From positions 49,925-59,393 of the forward strand of contig DBZZ01000024.1 in assembly GCA_002311315.1 (NCBI GenBank): a stretch of 9,469 nt of DNA. The letters are read 5' to 3'. The translations under genes were made by a program, and so were the position numbers. Shown here in pieces: positions 1 through 6,591 of the stretch (its first letter is position 1; every line of letters begins with the position of its first letter). Origin of the DNA: Methylococcaceae bacterium UBA1147. GTDB taxonomy: Bacteria; Pseudomonadota; Gammaproteobacteria; Methylococcales; UBA1147. The notes under the pieces were generated by a model, which did no database searches, was not told the DNA's origin, and saw only the letters and a program-made list of their open reading frames with translations.

Positions 1-356
1 GGTGTTCCATCCTCTCCTTTGGCTACCATCGTGAAATAGCAGGAATTGGTATGTCGGTCCTGGCCGGAGGTCAGGTTCTGAGCCACAACCTTGATGCCGA
101 TTTCCATCGAAGTCTTGCCGGTATAGTTTACGTTGGCCTTAAAGGTCACCAGCTCACCGACCCGGATGGCCTGCTTGAAAATTACCTGATCGAGTGATGC
201 GGTGACAACATAGTTGCGGCAATACCGAGCGGCACAGGAATAAGCGACCTGATCAAGCAGTTTCAAGATGGACCCGCCGTGAATGACCCCGGAAAAGTTT
301 GCCATTTCCGGGGTCATCAAGACGGTCATGTACAATTTTTTTTCTTGTTTACTCAT
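1..356 (-). CDS. Acyl-CoA thioesterase, hotdog fold (partial, C-terminus beyond the window)
   Basis: Reading leftward from the ATG at 356-354, 118 codons are open before the window edge. The protein begins MSKQEKKLYMTVLMTPEMAN. It carries the hotdog acyl-CoA thioesterase signature: Asn20, then HGG at 26-28 at the start of the long central helix, and Asp35, the acidic residue expected at the active site of YciA/BFIT/ACOT-type enzymes. Beta strands follow (VTASLDQVIFKQAIRVGE, then a VNYTGKTSMEIGI stretch), ending in YFTMVA, typical of the family. Such enzymes hydrolyse acyl-CoA to free acid and CoA in the cytoplasm, often as hexamers. It is on the same strand as, and downstream of, the AlkB-like gene, separated by about 258 bases, so cotranscription is possible but unproven. 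The ribosome site is weak: a TTGGAAAA stretch lies about 8-15 bases upstream. Chain length and substrate specificity cannot be read from the sequence. Confidence 0.88.
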   Translation of the reverse strand, partial: MSKQEKKLYMTVLMTPEMANFSGVIHGGSILKLLDQVAYSCAARYCRNYVVTASLDQVIFKQAIRVGELVTFKANVNYTGKTSMEIGIKVVAQNLTSGQDRHTNSCYFTMVAKGEDGT

Positions 357-396
357 CAGTCATTTTCCAAGCACCTGGATTTAGGTTTCCAATTGA

Positions 397-663
397 TCAC
401 CAAGTTGTATATGGATGGGGAGCAAGGTTTGGGTTGTCATAGCGCGCGGCTATGGTGACTCCTTTCCAAACCCACGCCGCGTGTTTGAACGCGTCTTCGA
501 TTTGGTCGAGCTCGCGTTTTGCGACAACTTGATCGGTGGGACCAAAAAATCGGCGATTATACTCTAGTACAATGACTTGGAGTATGCCTGGAAACAGAGG
601 TTCGATGACAATGGTCAGCGGCCGGTAGCCTCCGGTTCGGCCACCTGTAGCTCCATTTGTCTA
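397..663 (-). other. Orphan stop-free reading frame between hydroxylase and thioesterase genes; possible gene remnant
   Basis: This frame is open for about 87 codons, from just after a TAG at 663-661 to a TGA at 399-397. It overlaps the last 15 or so codons of the AlkB-like gene in another frame. The conceptual peptide looks protein-like: a hydrophobic part (LTIVIEPLFPGILQVIVLEY), then a charged helical part (DQVVAKRELDQIEDAFKHAA), then RYDNPNLAPHPYTTW before the stop. No in-frame ATG, GTG or TTG exists, only CTG and ATT codons, so it cannot be called a normal gene. It could be the 3' end of a decayed gene, an extension reached by a frameshift near the end of the hydroxylase gene, or chance. 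I recognise no family in it. It fills most of the 258-base gap between the two neighbouring genes. Confidence 0.25.
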
Positions 664-1724
664 AGTTGATGGCGGGCAAGTTTCTGGAAATGCGGGTTGA
701 AAAAAACGGTCAGGAATACGGAAGCGAAATAACCATAGGGAAGCTTGGGGCTTCCCGGCGTGTGCTCAAGTTCATGGTACGGTTTACAGGCGTTGCGGTG
801 ATGGTCGGAATGGCGTGACAGCCCGACGATCGAACTCATCGTAAACCAGGAATCCGTGTCCCATGAAAGCTGGCTCTGTGGGTGTTCGGAAACGCTTTCC
901 AGCCCCCAGTGTTCAATGTAGTTTACGGCCTCTAGTTTGCGGATTGCCGCGACTGCCTGTACCGCAAACGCGACCACTCCGACCACACCGTATAGCATAA
1001 ACACCAGTACCAGCAATCCAAATTCGAATACCATACCCTGGGCTACCCGGTGTTTAAGGTAGCTACTGTCGGCACTAAATCCGTGTGGCAGATTCAGTCT
1101 CCTGTTTTCCAGTGTCCAGGCGTTCCGGAACTGTGCCGGAACGGTGCGTCGCCAAAAGGCCTCGAAGCTTTCTCCGTAGCGGGCTGTTGCCGGGTCGGTC
1201 CGGCGGGAAAAATTCCTGTGATGTCCAAGTAGGTGCTCTGTCGCAAAATGCTCGTAGCATTCAAGAGAAAGCAGAAGACGTCCTAGATTACGATTGAATG
1301 TGTCCCCGCGATGGATCAGTTCATGGGCCACAACGATCCCGGAAAAACTCGAACTGGTACCGACGATCACCTTAATTGCAAAAAGGTTCATGACGCTGAT
1401 CGTCCAGTCTAGGGGTGTGGCGAATTTTAGATCTGTCGCCATATGCAGTAACGCCGGGATTGTCAGTATTTGCAGCGCTGCCAGAATATAGAGGATGCAG
1501 TTGTAGGAGAGTCCCTGTCTTCCAGCCGTGGACCGGGCAGGGCTCTGGACGCTCCACATGTCAACCAGAACCGTGAGCCACATGGGTAGAACCCATAGAA
1601 ACGCAGATGAAGCTGAATGGGGTCCGGTCAGTACGAACAGAAAGGAATAAACAGGGATCAATAGGCTCAACAGGTAACAGGGAGGACGCCTTGATTTCAG
1701 AGGTCTGGCAGCAGAGTTGCTCAT
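615..1724 (-). CDS. AlkB/XylM-type membrane diiron hydroxylase
   Basis: This 369-residue integral membrane protein belongs to the AlkB/XylM branch of the fatty acid desaturase/hydroxylase superfamily. All the histidine clusters expected to bind the two irons are present: HELIH (134-138), EHLLGHH (163-169), NYIEHWG (268-274) and LSRHSDHH (302-309), giving nine His: 134, 138, 164, 168, 169, 272, 305, 308 and 309. The TDPATARYGES stretch after the second cluster matches the conserved DPASA..GES of AlkB. Hydrophobic segments near 18-33, 41-57, 76-95, 108-130, 148-155 and 233-258 fit a multi-helix inner-membrane enzyme. The family uses O2 and electrons from rubredoxin or a ferredoxin-type reductase to hydroxylate terminal C-H bonds of alkanes, methylarenes or fatty chains; no electron donor gene is in the window. 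Departures from AlkB (HELIH for HELGH, EHLL for EHN.) suggest a divergent subgroup with an unknown substrate. The start has a good ribosome site. The gene diverges from the carbamoyltransferase operon. Confidence 0.88.
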   Translation of the reverse strand: MSNSAARPLKSRRPPCYLLSLLIPVYSFLFVLTGPHSASSAFLWVLPMWLTVLVDMWSVQSPARSTAGRQGLSYNCILYILAALQILTIPALLHMATDLKFATPLDWTISVMNLFAIKVIVGTSSSFSGIVVAHELIHRGDTFNRNLGRLLLSLECYEHFATEHLLGHHRNFSRRTDPATARYGESFEAFWRRTVPAQFRNAWTLENRRLNLPHGFSADSSYLKHRVAQGMVFEFGLLVLVFMLYGVVGVVAFAVQAVAAIRKLEAVNYIEHWGLESVSEHPQSQLSWDTDSWFTMSSIVGLSRHSDHHRNACKPYHELEHTPGSPKLPYGYFASVFLTVFFNPHFQKLARHQLRQMELQVAEPEATGR

Positions 1725-1730
1725 TCGTTG

Positions 1731-1735
1731 TCCTT
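1731..1735 (-). promoter_or_regulatory. Ribosome binding site of the AlkB-like gene
   Basis: AAGGA on the minus strand, inside a longer A-rich run, ends 6 bases before the ATG at 1724. This is a strong Shine-Dalgarno match and supports the chosen start. Confidence 0.75.
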
Positions 1736-1866
1736 TTTTGTGTTTTAATTCTGCCTGTTTCCGGTCCCGATCTGGCTTTCCCCGAGGCCTCTTATGCCGG
1801 ATCGACGTTGCCTTCTGGCTTTCTTCTTCAGGTGCGAAGAATCTGCAAACAACGCTCTTGACGGTC

Positions 1867-1876
1867 TATTATAATA
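1867..1876. promoter_or_regulatory. Perfect 10-bp palindrome containing TATAAT on both strands
   Basis: TATTATAATA reads the same on both strands. It contains a consensus -10 hexamer on the plus strand (1870-1875) and on the minus strand (1873-1868). It lies between two divergent genes, 98 bases from the carbamoyltransferase start and 143 bases from the hydroxylase start. It could serve as a shared, symmetric -10 element or as an operator half. No good -35 accompanies it in either direction, so it would need an activator or a weak -35. Confidence 0.35.
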
Positions 1877-1958
1877 CTTGGAAAAGCCTGGGCGGTCACA
1901 GGTGTGTCTGCCGTGATTCGATACGTGGTTGTATCCGGGTTCGCCATGACTCCTGAAC

Positions 1959-1962
1959 AAGG
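1959..1962 (+). promoter_or_regulatory. Ribosome binding site of the carbamoyltransferase gene
   Basis: AAGG lies 6 bases before the ATG at 1969. It is a modest Shine-Dalgarno match at ideal spacing and supports this start, with the conserved N-terminal FIGLSVTYHD following at residue 11. Confidence 0.6.
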
Positions 1963-1968
1963 TTATCA

Positions 1969-3729
1969 ATGAGTGACAGCACCAGTCAGAATGACTATTT
2001 CATCGGGCTCTCGGTAACCTACCATGATCCTGCGGTTGCGATCGTCGATTCTTCGCGGACGTTACTGTTTGCCGAGGCTACGGAACGTCATCTGCAACTG
2101 AAGCGGGCTCTCAACTGCGAGCCCGACAGTCTGTACCGGATTATCGACCTACTCGGGGAATACTGCCTCGGTGCTGAGCGCCTTTTCATCGCCCGCAACT
2201 GGCGCCGAAAGCGGCCTTTCTACGAGCATTTTTGCCATGCGACCCGCTACTTTACGCCACAGGGCCTTTTGCGCCCACGATTCGGCAAGCGTTCCACCTT
2301 TCTTGAAAAATACAAACTGTTCCACATGTTGGCGTGCCAGAGGCAGGCAATGTCATCGGGTGGAATCAACCTTTCGCGGATGTTGCGCGAGACCTTCCCC
2401 TCGACGCAACTGCGCTTCATGGATTTTGATCATCACTTGACCCATGCTGCCTTTGCTTGTTACGGGAGTCCGTTTGAAGAAGCGGATTGTTTCGTGGCTG
2501 ATTCTTACGGCGAACGTGGTTCTCTTGCCTTTTACCGGTACAGGAATGGCGAGGTTGAGCTGTGCCAAGAATTCATTGGGATTGAAAGCCTTGGCTTTTT
2601 CTACATGAAACTTACCGAATTGTGCGGTTTCGACTGGATCAAGGGGGAGGAATGGAAAGTCATGGGGCTTGCCTCCTATGGGGCCTTTGATCAGCGCATC
2701 TATGACCTTTTCAGGTCAATGATCGGAGTCGAAGGGCTGCGTCTGAAACAGGATTTGGCAAGTATCCGTGCCGGAATGGATACGCTGGAGCGGGAGTATG
2801 CTGGATGTCGCCCGATGGATGCTGCCGATCTGGCCCACACTGGGCAGCATTTCTTTTCCGAATTGATGCTGGGGTTAGTCAATAATTTCCACTCCCGGGG
2901 CTTGTCGAAAAACCTGGTGGTGTGCGGCGGCTGTGCACTGAACTCGGCTTTCAATGGACAGCTTCTGCAGCGAACAGAATATCAGCGACTCTATATCCCG
3001 CCAGCACCCGCCGATGATGGGACGGCAGTCGGTGCGGCCGTGCTTGCTTGCGACAAGGTTTTTCCGGGTAGCCGAAAGACGGATGGCCAACCTATGAACC
3101 CCTATCTAGGCAGCGAGGCATCGGCCGATACGCTGGCTAGGCTTATACGCTACAGCCGAGGAATGGAGGTCCGGCATTTACCGGCTCGCTGCCATGTGGA
3201 AACTGCCCGAATGCTGTCGGAGGGTAAACTGGTCGGGTGGATGCAAGGCCGCGCCGAGTTTGGGCCGAGGGCCCTGGGAAATCGGTCGATTCTCGCCGAT
3301 CCCCGGCGCAGGGATATGAAAGAAAAAATAAATGGGTCGGTCAAGTTCCGCGAAGAATTCAGGCCTTTTGCCCCGTCGATACTGGATGAATTCGGTGATC
3401 GGTACTTTGAAAACTACGAATTCACCCCCTACATGGAGCGGACACTGCGGTTCAGGGCGGAAATGCGCGACAGGGTTCCGGCTGTGGTCCACGTTGACGG
3501 TACCGGACGTCTGCAGACCGTGCGCAAGGACTGGAACAAGCGGTTCCATGACCTACTGATCGAATTTGACAAGCTAACGGGGGTTCCGATACTGCTGAAC
3601 ACCAGTTTTAATGTTATGGGGAAACCGATCGTGCATTCGGTTGAAGATGCAGTCAGCGTTTTCTTGACGACGGGGCTGGACGCGTTGGTCATTGGCGATT
3701 TCCTAATTGCCAAACCGGATCATGCATGA
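1969..3729 (+). CDS. O-carbamoyltransferase, NodU/TobZ/CmcH family
   Basis: This 586-residue protein has the two-part build and usual length of the family. The N-terminal ASKHA/YrdC-Kae1-like part runs from FIGLSVTYHDPAVAIV (11-26) through DHHLTHAA (154-161, predicted metal and carbamoyl-adenylate site), VMGLASYG (231-238), CGGCALNS (319-326) and PADDGTAVGAA (347-357). The C-terminal carbamoyltransferase part carries GRAEFGPRALGNRSILADPR (427-446), REEFRPFAPSIL (461-472), HVDGTGRLQTV (508-518) and PILLNTSFNVMGKPIVHS (540-557). Family members use carbamoyl phosphate and ATP, via a carbamoyl-adenylate, to carbamoylate a hydroxyl group of a sugar, antibiotic or other small molecule in the cytoplasm. 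The acceptor cannot be inferred here. The early segment EATERHLQLKRALNCEP departs from the common EERF.R.KHD..FP, and CGGCALNS replaces the usual GG.ALN, so this is a divergent member. Its TGA shares ATGA with the next gene, implying translational coupling. Confidence 0.92.
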   Translation: MSDSTSQNDYFIGLSVTYHDPAVAIVDSSRTLLFAEATERHLQLKRALNCEPDSLYRIIDLLGEYCLGAERLFIARNWRRKRPFYEHFCHATRYFTPQGLLRPRFGKRSTFLEKYKLFHMLACQRQAMSSGGINLSRMLRETFPSTQLRFMDFDHHLTHAAFACYGSPFEEADCFVADSYGERGSLAFYRYRNGEVELCQEFIGIESLGFFYMKLTELCGFDWIKGEEWKVMGLASYGAFDQRIYDLFRSMIGVEGLRLKQDLASIRAGMDTLEREYAGCRPMDAADLAHTGQHFFSELMLGLVNNFHSRGLSKNLVVCGGCALNSAFNGQLLQRTEYQRLYIPPAPADDGTAVGAAVLACDKVFPGSRKTDGQPMNPYLGSEASADTLARLIRYSRGMEVRHLPARCHVETARMLSEGKLVGWMQGRAEFGPRALGNRSILADPRRRDMKEKINGSVKFREEFRPFAPSILDEFGDRYFENYEFTPYMERTLRFRAEMRDRVPAVVHVDGTGRLQTVRKDWNKRFHDLLIEFDKLTGVPILLNTSFNVMGKPIVHSVEDAVSVFLTTGLDALVIGDFLIAKPDHA

Positions 3730-5897
3730 ACGTCCGGGTTTCCCAGTCCGTGTCGATGAATGGAAACACCGTGGCGGGTGATCGGGAACTGTTCTACTGG
3801 CTGCGAAACCCGGAAAGGTACATGGAGTTCCTTCCCTGCGCAAAAGACCGGCTTCGCCATGAACTTTCAAAGGCTAGGACGCGGGTACTGGAAGTGCCCG
3901 ACATCGCCGGAGGCAAGATTGCAATCGATCCAACAGTGTTGCCAATACAAACAATGTCTACCGGCCTTGGAGCGAATGAGTGTCGGGACCTGGTCTTGCA
4001 GTTCGCCCCTTTCGCCCTACAGGGACATTGCTGGCTACAGGGTTTTTCAAAAGCCAGTAACAACGATACAGAGATTGCATCGACCCTGTTCAGGCTGTAT
4101 AAGGCTGGCCTGTCGGAGCCAGGTATAAAATCCGATGTTGCCGCCTACAAGGTGCTTATGCATTCTGCAGGTATCGTTGTACCGTCGCTGGATGCGGGCT
4201 GGGATGACAGACTGAACGATCCCGCTTTCCAACTGGCGTTGGTGCCCCTGTGTCTTGCGCGCTGCGATGAAGAGTACCTGGCTGAATTGCTGGGTTATAC
4301 ACTTGCCAGTATCTTCGGTTTGTCGGTAATGATGGAACCATGGGTGTTTCAATGGATCGGGGACAACGGCCTGGCCAATAGCTATCACACGTTGATCGAG
4401 TCCAGAAGGCAAGGTATGGAACCGCTTGGCCGGGAAGCCGTGCAGCGATTTCTGGTGGACGCATTACAGCATGGATCAGATCAAACCGCCGGCGAAAGAA
4501 TTGCCGATGGAATACGGCTCTACGTTTCCGCGGATCGAGAATTCTGGTCTGGGTTTCTGGCCGCGGTCGAGCTCCGTGCATTACCGGCAGAAAAGGTTCT
4601 TGACCTGTTCAGGAAAAAGGCTTTCCATGGCCGGGGTTTCCATCACCGGATCAGCCTCGCGGGTAAAAGCCTTGACGACTGGTTCTCGGGTTCCCTAAAT
4701 GAAAACTCGGGATTTCTCGAAGCCTTACTCCAGTCGAAATGGTTTAACCTAGATGATCCGGACAAAAGCCGCTTCTTTGAAAACGTCCTTTCTCCGAATG
4801 GCCCCATGTTCGGGGTTTTTTCGCCGGCGGAATTGGCAACTATTCGGGACTGGCTGAAATCTGCTGCTGAATCGCCGAAGTCAGTCTGCCGTGACACAGG
4901 GTCCATGACTGTAGCCAATGTTCGCCTCCGTAATCAGCCCCGAGGTGCCGATCGAATCGCGGCAATCACAAAGTCTCAGTGCCCGGGAAAGACGGAGATG
5001 TTTCACCAATTGGTTAATGTTCGGGAACACTCCGGGATTTTGCCACATGCGCGGCGTTACGCAAGGCGTTGTCTTCGTTACTCGAAATTGGCTTTGACTC
5101 TGGGATTGAATCGGCATCTGACGTTCTTCCCGTTTGATCATCAGCTTTTCCACGCTCGCATCGAGCAGATCTACCGGTGCCAGGTGGATGCATACAAGCC
5201 CTTGCGGGGAAGGCCCCGGCTTGATCGTGGTGAGTGGGCTTGGCTCATCCAGCAGTTCGCTCCGACAGTATTGGTGGACGGCTGCTGGCTGCAGAACGTG
5301 AGTGATCCAGGGCTCGAGTCGTCGCCGGTTTCCGGCCCTTTATGGAAGATTTTTGCAGATGAAGTTGGTGACGGCGACCGGCTCTGTAACCATCCGCTCA
5401 TTTACCGGCGGCTACTGGATAGTTTGGGAATTGCCCTACCGGAAATATCCGAGCGCCATTTTTCTATCGACAAGAGCTTTGTTGGCGGCGCGTTTGACCT
5501 GCCGGTTTATCTGCTCGCTATTTCCCAGTTTCCACGCTCCTTCCTTCCAGAAATAGTCGGCCTGAACCTGGCAATCGAATTGAGCGGGCTCGGTGCCGGT
5601 TATCGACGGCTCGCGGAGTCGATGGAATACTGGGCAATCGACGCCACCATCGTCCGCCTGCACCTTTCAATCGACAACATCTCTTCAGGACATTCGGCCA
5701 TCTCGACCTGGGTTGTCAGTCGGTACTTGGATCAGGTTCTTGCTGAAAGCGGTGAGGAAGTTATGCAGGCCTGCTGGTCACGTATCTTGCTGGGCTTCGT
5801 TTCACTGCGGGTGGTTCCGGCAAGGTTTGGAGGAAATCTTGCCTGTAACCTGATCGCACGGCGGGCTGGAGATTACCTTACTGGAATGAAATTGTGA
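3726..5897 (+). CDS. Tandem haem-oxygenase-like diiron oxidase (HDO) protein, second copy apparently intact
   Basis: I infer that this 723-residue protein holds two related domains of the 'iron-containing redox enzyme' (Haem_oxygenase_2-like) type. Copy 1 spans about 21-286 and copy 2 about 424-697. Both show ELF..L/EMF..L starts, QFAP (92-95; 510-513), CWLQ (102-105; 520-523), then Y..L..S.GI and an LAELLG/LPEIVG helix. Copy 2 has plausible iron ligands Glu546, His556, Glu618, His646, Asp650 (H-x3-D) and His656, as in HDO enzymes of the UndA/CADD/SznF fold. Copy 1 lacks most of these. Between the copies, 297-377 (AFHGRGFHH, then GPMFGVFSPAE.....WL) is a module I associate with this family; copy 2 has no such tail. 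HDO enzymes use a diiron cofactor and O2 for N-oxygenation, C-C cleavage or desaturation; the reaction here is unknown. No signal peptide is seen, so it is probably cytoplasmic. The start overlaps the carbamoyltransferase stop by 4 bases, so the two are almost certainly cotranslated. Confidence 0.7.
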   Translation: MNVRVSQSVSMNGNTVAGDRELFYWLRNPERYMEFLPCAKDRLRHELSKARTRVLEVPDIAGGKIAIDPTVLPIQTMSTGLGANECRDLVLQFAPFALQGHCWLQGFSKASNNDTEIASTLFRLYKAGLSEPGIKSDVAAYKVLMHSAGIVVPSLDAGWDDRLNDPAFQLALVPLCLARCDEEYLAELLGYTLASIFGLSVMMEPWVFQWIGDNGLANSYHTLIESRRQGMEPLGREAVQRFLVDALQHGSDQTAGERIADGIRLYVSADREFWSGFLAAVELRALPAEKVLDLFRKKAFHGRGFHHRISLAGKSLDDWFSGSLNENSGFLEALLQSKWFNLDDPDKSRFFENVLSPNGPMFGVFSPAELATIRDWLKSAAESPKSVCRDTGSMTVANVRLRNQPRGADRIAAITKSQCPGKTEMFHQLVNVREHSGILPHARRYARRCLRYSKLALTLGLNRHLTFFPFDHQLFHARIEQIYRCQVDAYKPLRGRPRLDRGEWAWLIQQFAPTVLVDGCWLQNVSDPGLESSPVSGPLWKIFADEVGDGDRLCNHPLIYRRLLDSLGIALPEISERHFSIDKSFVGGAFDLPVYLLAISQFPRSFLPEIVGLNLAIELSGLGAGYRRLAESMEYWAIDATIVRLHLSIDNISSGHSAISTWVVSRYLDQVLAESGEEVMQACWSRILLGFVSLRVVPARFGGNLACNLIARRAGDYLTGMKL
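3786..4583 (+). repeat. Internal duplication, copy 1: HDO-like domain with degenerate metal site
   Basis: Residues 21-286 of the 723-residue protein. It aligns by eye with copy 2 at ELFYWLRNPERYMEFLP versus EMFHQLVNVREHSGILP, at QFAP and CWLQ, and at LAELLGYTLASIFGL versus LPEIVGLNLAIELSGL. At ligand positions of copy 2, this copy shows Gln99 for Asp518, no acidic-GDG-His run (KAGLSEPGIKSD instead), Ser195 for Glu618, His221 kept, Glu225 near Asp650, and Leu for His656. It probably cannot bind two irons and may be structural or regulatory. Similarity is at the protein level only. Confidence 0.6.
4995..5816 (+). repeat. Internal duplication, copy 2: HDO-like domain with intact metal site
   Basis: Residues 424-697 of the same protein. 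Candidate ligands lie in the order and approximate spacing expected for HDO folds: Glu546 in DEVGDG, His556 ten residues on, Glu618 in a helix, then H646-x3-D650 and His656 in the last core helix. Asp518 in VDGCWLQ may be a further ligand. The protein ends about 26 residues after the domain. Confidence 0.6.
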
Positions 5898-5940
5898 GCT
5901 TGACTCCCGGGGATCACAGCAAGAGTCGGATTGTCGGGAT

Positions 5941-6531
5941 CTATGGGCTTTCCGCAAGTATCTTTCCGATTGCCATCGTGAAGAACACAGTGGAACATCC
6001 CGAGATGACCAGTTCGGTAGCGACCACCAGACTGCACCCCTCGGGCCCGGAAACAGGCCAGCCGGCCATCGTCAGAAAACCGATGAAGATCGCGATCGTT
6101 CCGTTGAGCAGACGACACCTCCAGGCAGGGCTACCGGCCTGATGCAGGGCGGAAATGGACCGAAGCATGCCTGACATGACCAGGATTGCCCCCAGGATCA
6201 GCGGCTGAAAGGTCCATCCGTGCTGAAAGTCTATCAGGAATACAACGGCCGCGAGCATGTACAGGAGACCAGTCCCGATCTGAGTCCAGAAGGCTTTCCA
6301 TCCCCGGCAATAAAAAACGGCGGTAGAAAGTTGCAAGAGGCCCGCCGTGAGAAGTAGCAGACCGGATGGTTCTTTGCTGAATGTCTCGGATAAACGCAGT
6401 AAGGCCAGTCCGGCCGACCCCAGAAGCAGGTGGAGTAGGCCCAGTGACCTCAATTTCTTCCAGTGTGTTTCCACGGAGCCAAAGTTATAGACAATGTCAA
6501 CGTCAGGTAACAGCGCTTTGCGTGGATTCAT
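5941..6531 (-). CDS. HdeD family (DUF308) six-helix membrane protein
   Basis: This 196-residue protein has six hydrophobic segments, near 28-47, 56-76, 84-101, 108-127, 140-157 and 167-188. They are arranged as three helix pairs with short loops, the pattern of HdeD/DUF308 proteins. Family-like features are a W/L-rich first helix with LLGSAGLALL, a GLLLLTAGLLQLSTAVF second helix, and a W..R.LNG..AI..G motif before helix 5. HdeD of Escherichia coli is an inner-membrane protein linked to acid resistance at high cell density; the molecular activity of the family is not established. The gene starts 60 bases downstream of the engB stop on the same strand, so it may be cotranscribed with engB. It runs toward the oxidase gene, leaving 43 bases between the two stop codons and no clear terminator. 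There is no obvious Shine-Dalgarno sequence, so the exact start is uncertain; GTG codons lie at residues 11 and 14. Confidence 0.72.
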   Translation of the reverse strand: MNPRKALLPDVDIVYNFGSVETHWKKLRSLGLLHLLLGSAGLALLRLSETFSKEPSGLLLLTAGLLQLSTAVFYCRGWKAFWTQIGTGLLYMLAAVVFLIDFQHGWTFQPLILGAILVMSGMLRSISALHQAGSPAWRCRLLNGTIAIFIGFLTMAGWPVSGPEGCSLVVATELVISGCSTVFFTMAIGKILAESP

Positions 6532-6591
6532 GTTGCGATTTCGTCAGCCAATTTGGGATGGCACTGCCGGTGCCTGCCTACCGCTGGTGTT

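Larger units (their letters stand above)
1725..1968. promoter_or_regulatory. Divergent control region between hydroxylase and carbamoyltransferase genes
   Basis: These 244 bases separate the two divergent start codons and must hold the promoters for both directions unless transcription enters from outside. Open frames here lack ribosome sites and family features, so I see no gene. The notable element is the AT-rich palindrome at 1867-1876. A TTGACG sits at 1858-1863, but it is only 6 bases from TATAAT on the plus strand, so the two do not form a normal -35/-10 pair. I could not find a convincing -35 box for either direction at 16-18 bp. Confidence 0.5.

Noticed and set aside
556..561. Minus-strand TATAAT upstream of the thioesterase gene
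   Set aside because: It is a perfect -10 hexamer, but no -35 match lies 16-18 bp upstream (TACTCC at 17), and it falls inside the orphan open frame. Too weak to call a promoter.
1745..1969. Minus-strand 74-codon and overlapping plus-strand open frames in the divergent region
   Set aside because: They overlap each other on opposite strands, look like low-quality basic peptides and lack ribosome sites. The region is better explained as regulatory.
4047..4581. Long minus-strand open frames inside the oxidase gene (121 and 141 codons)
   Set aside because: They lie wholly within a plus-strand gene with strong domain evidence, and their translations show no family motifs.
6560..6574. GGCAC/GTGCC stem between engB and the HdeD-like gene
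   Set aside because: The stem is 5 bp with a 5-base loop and no T run on either strand, so it is not a credible intrinsic terminator.
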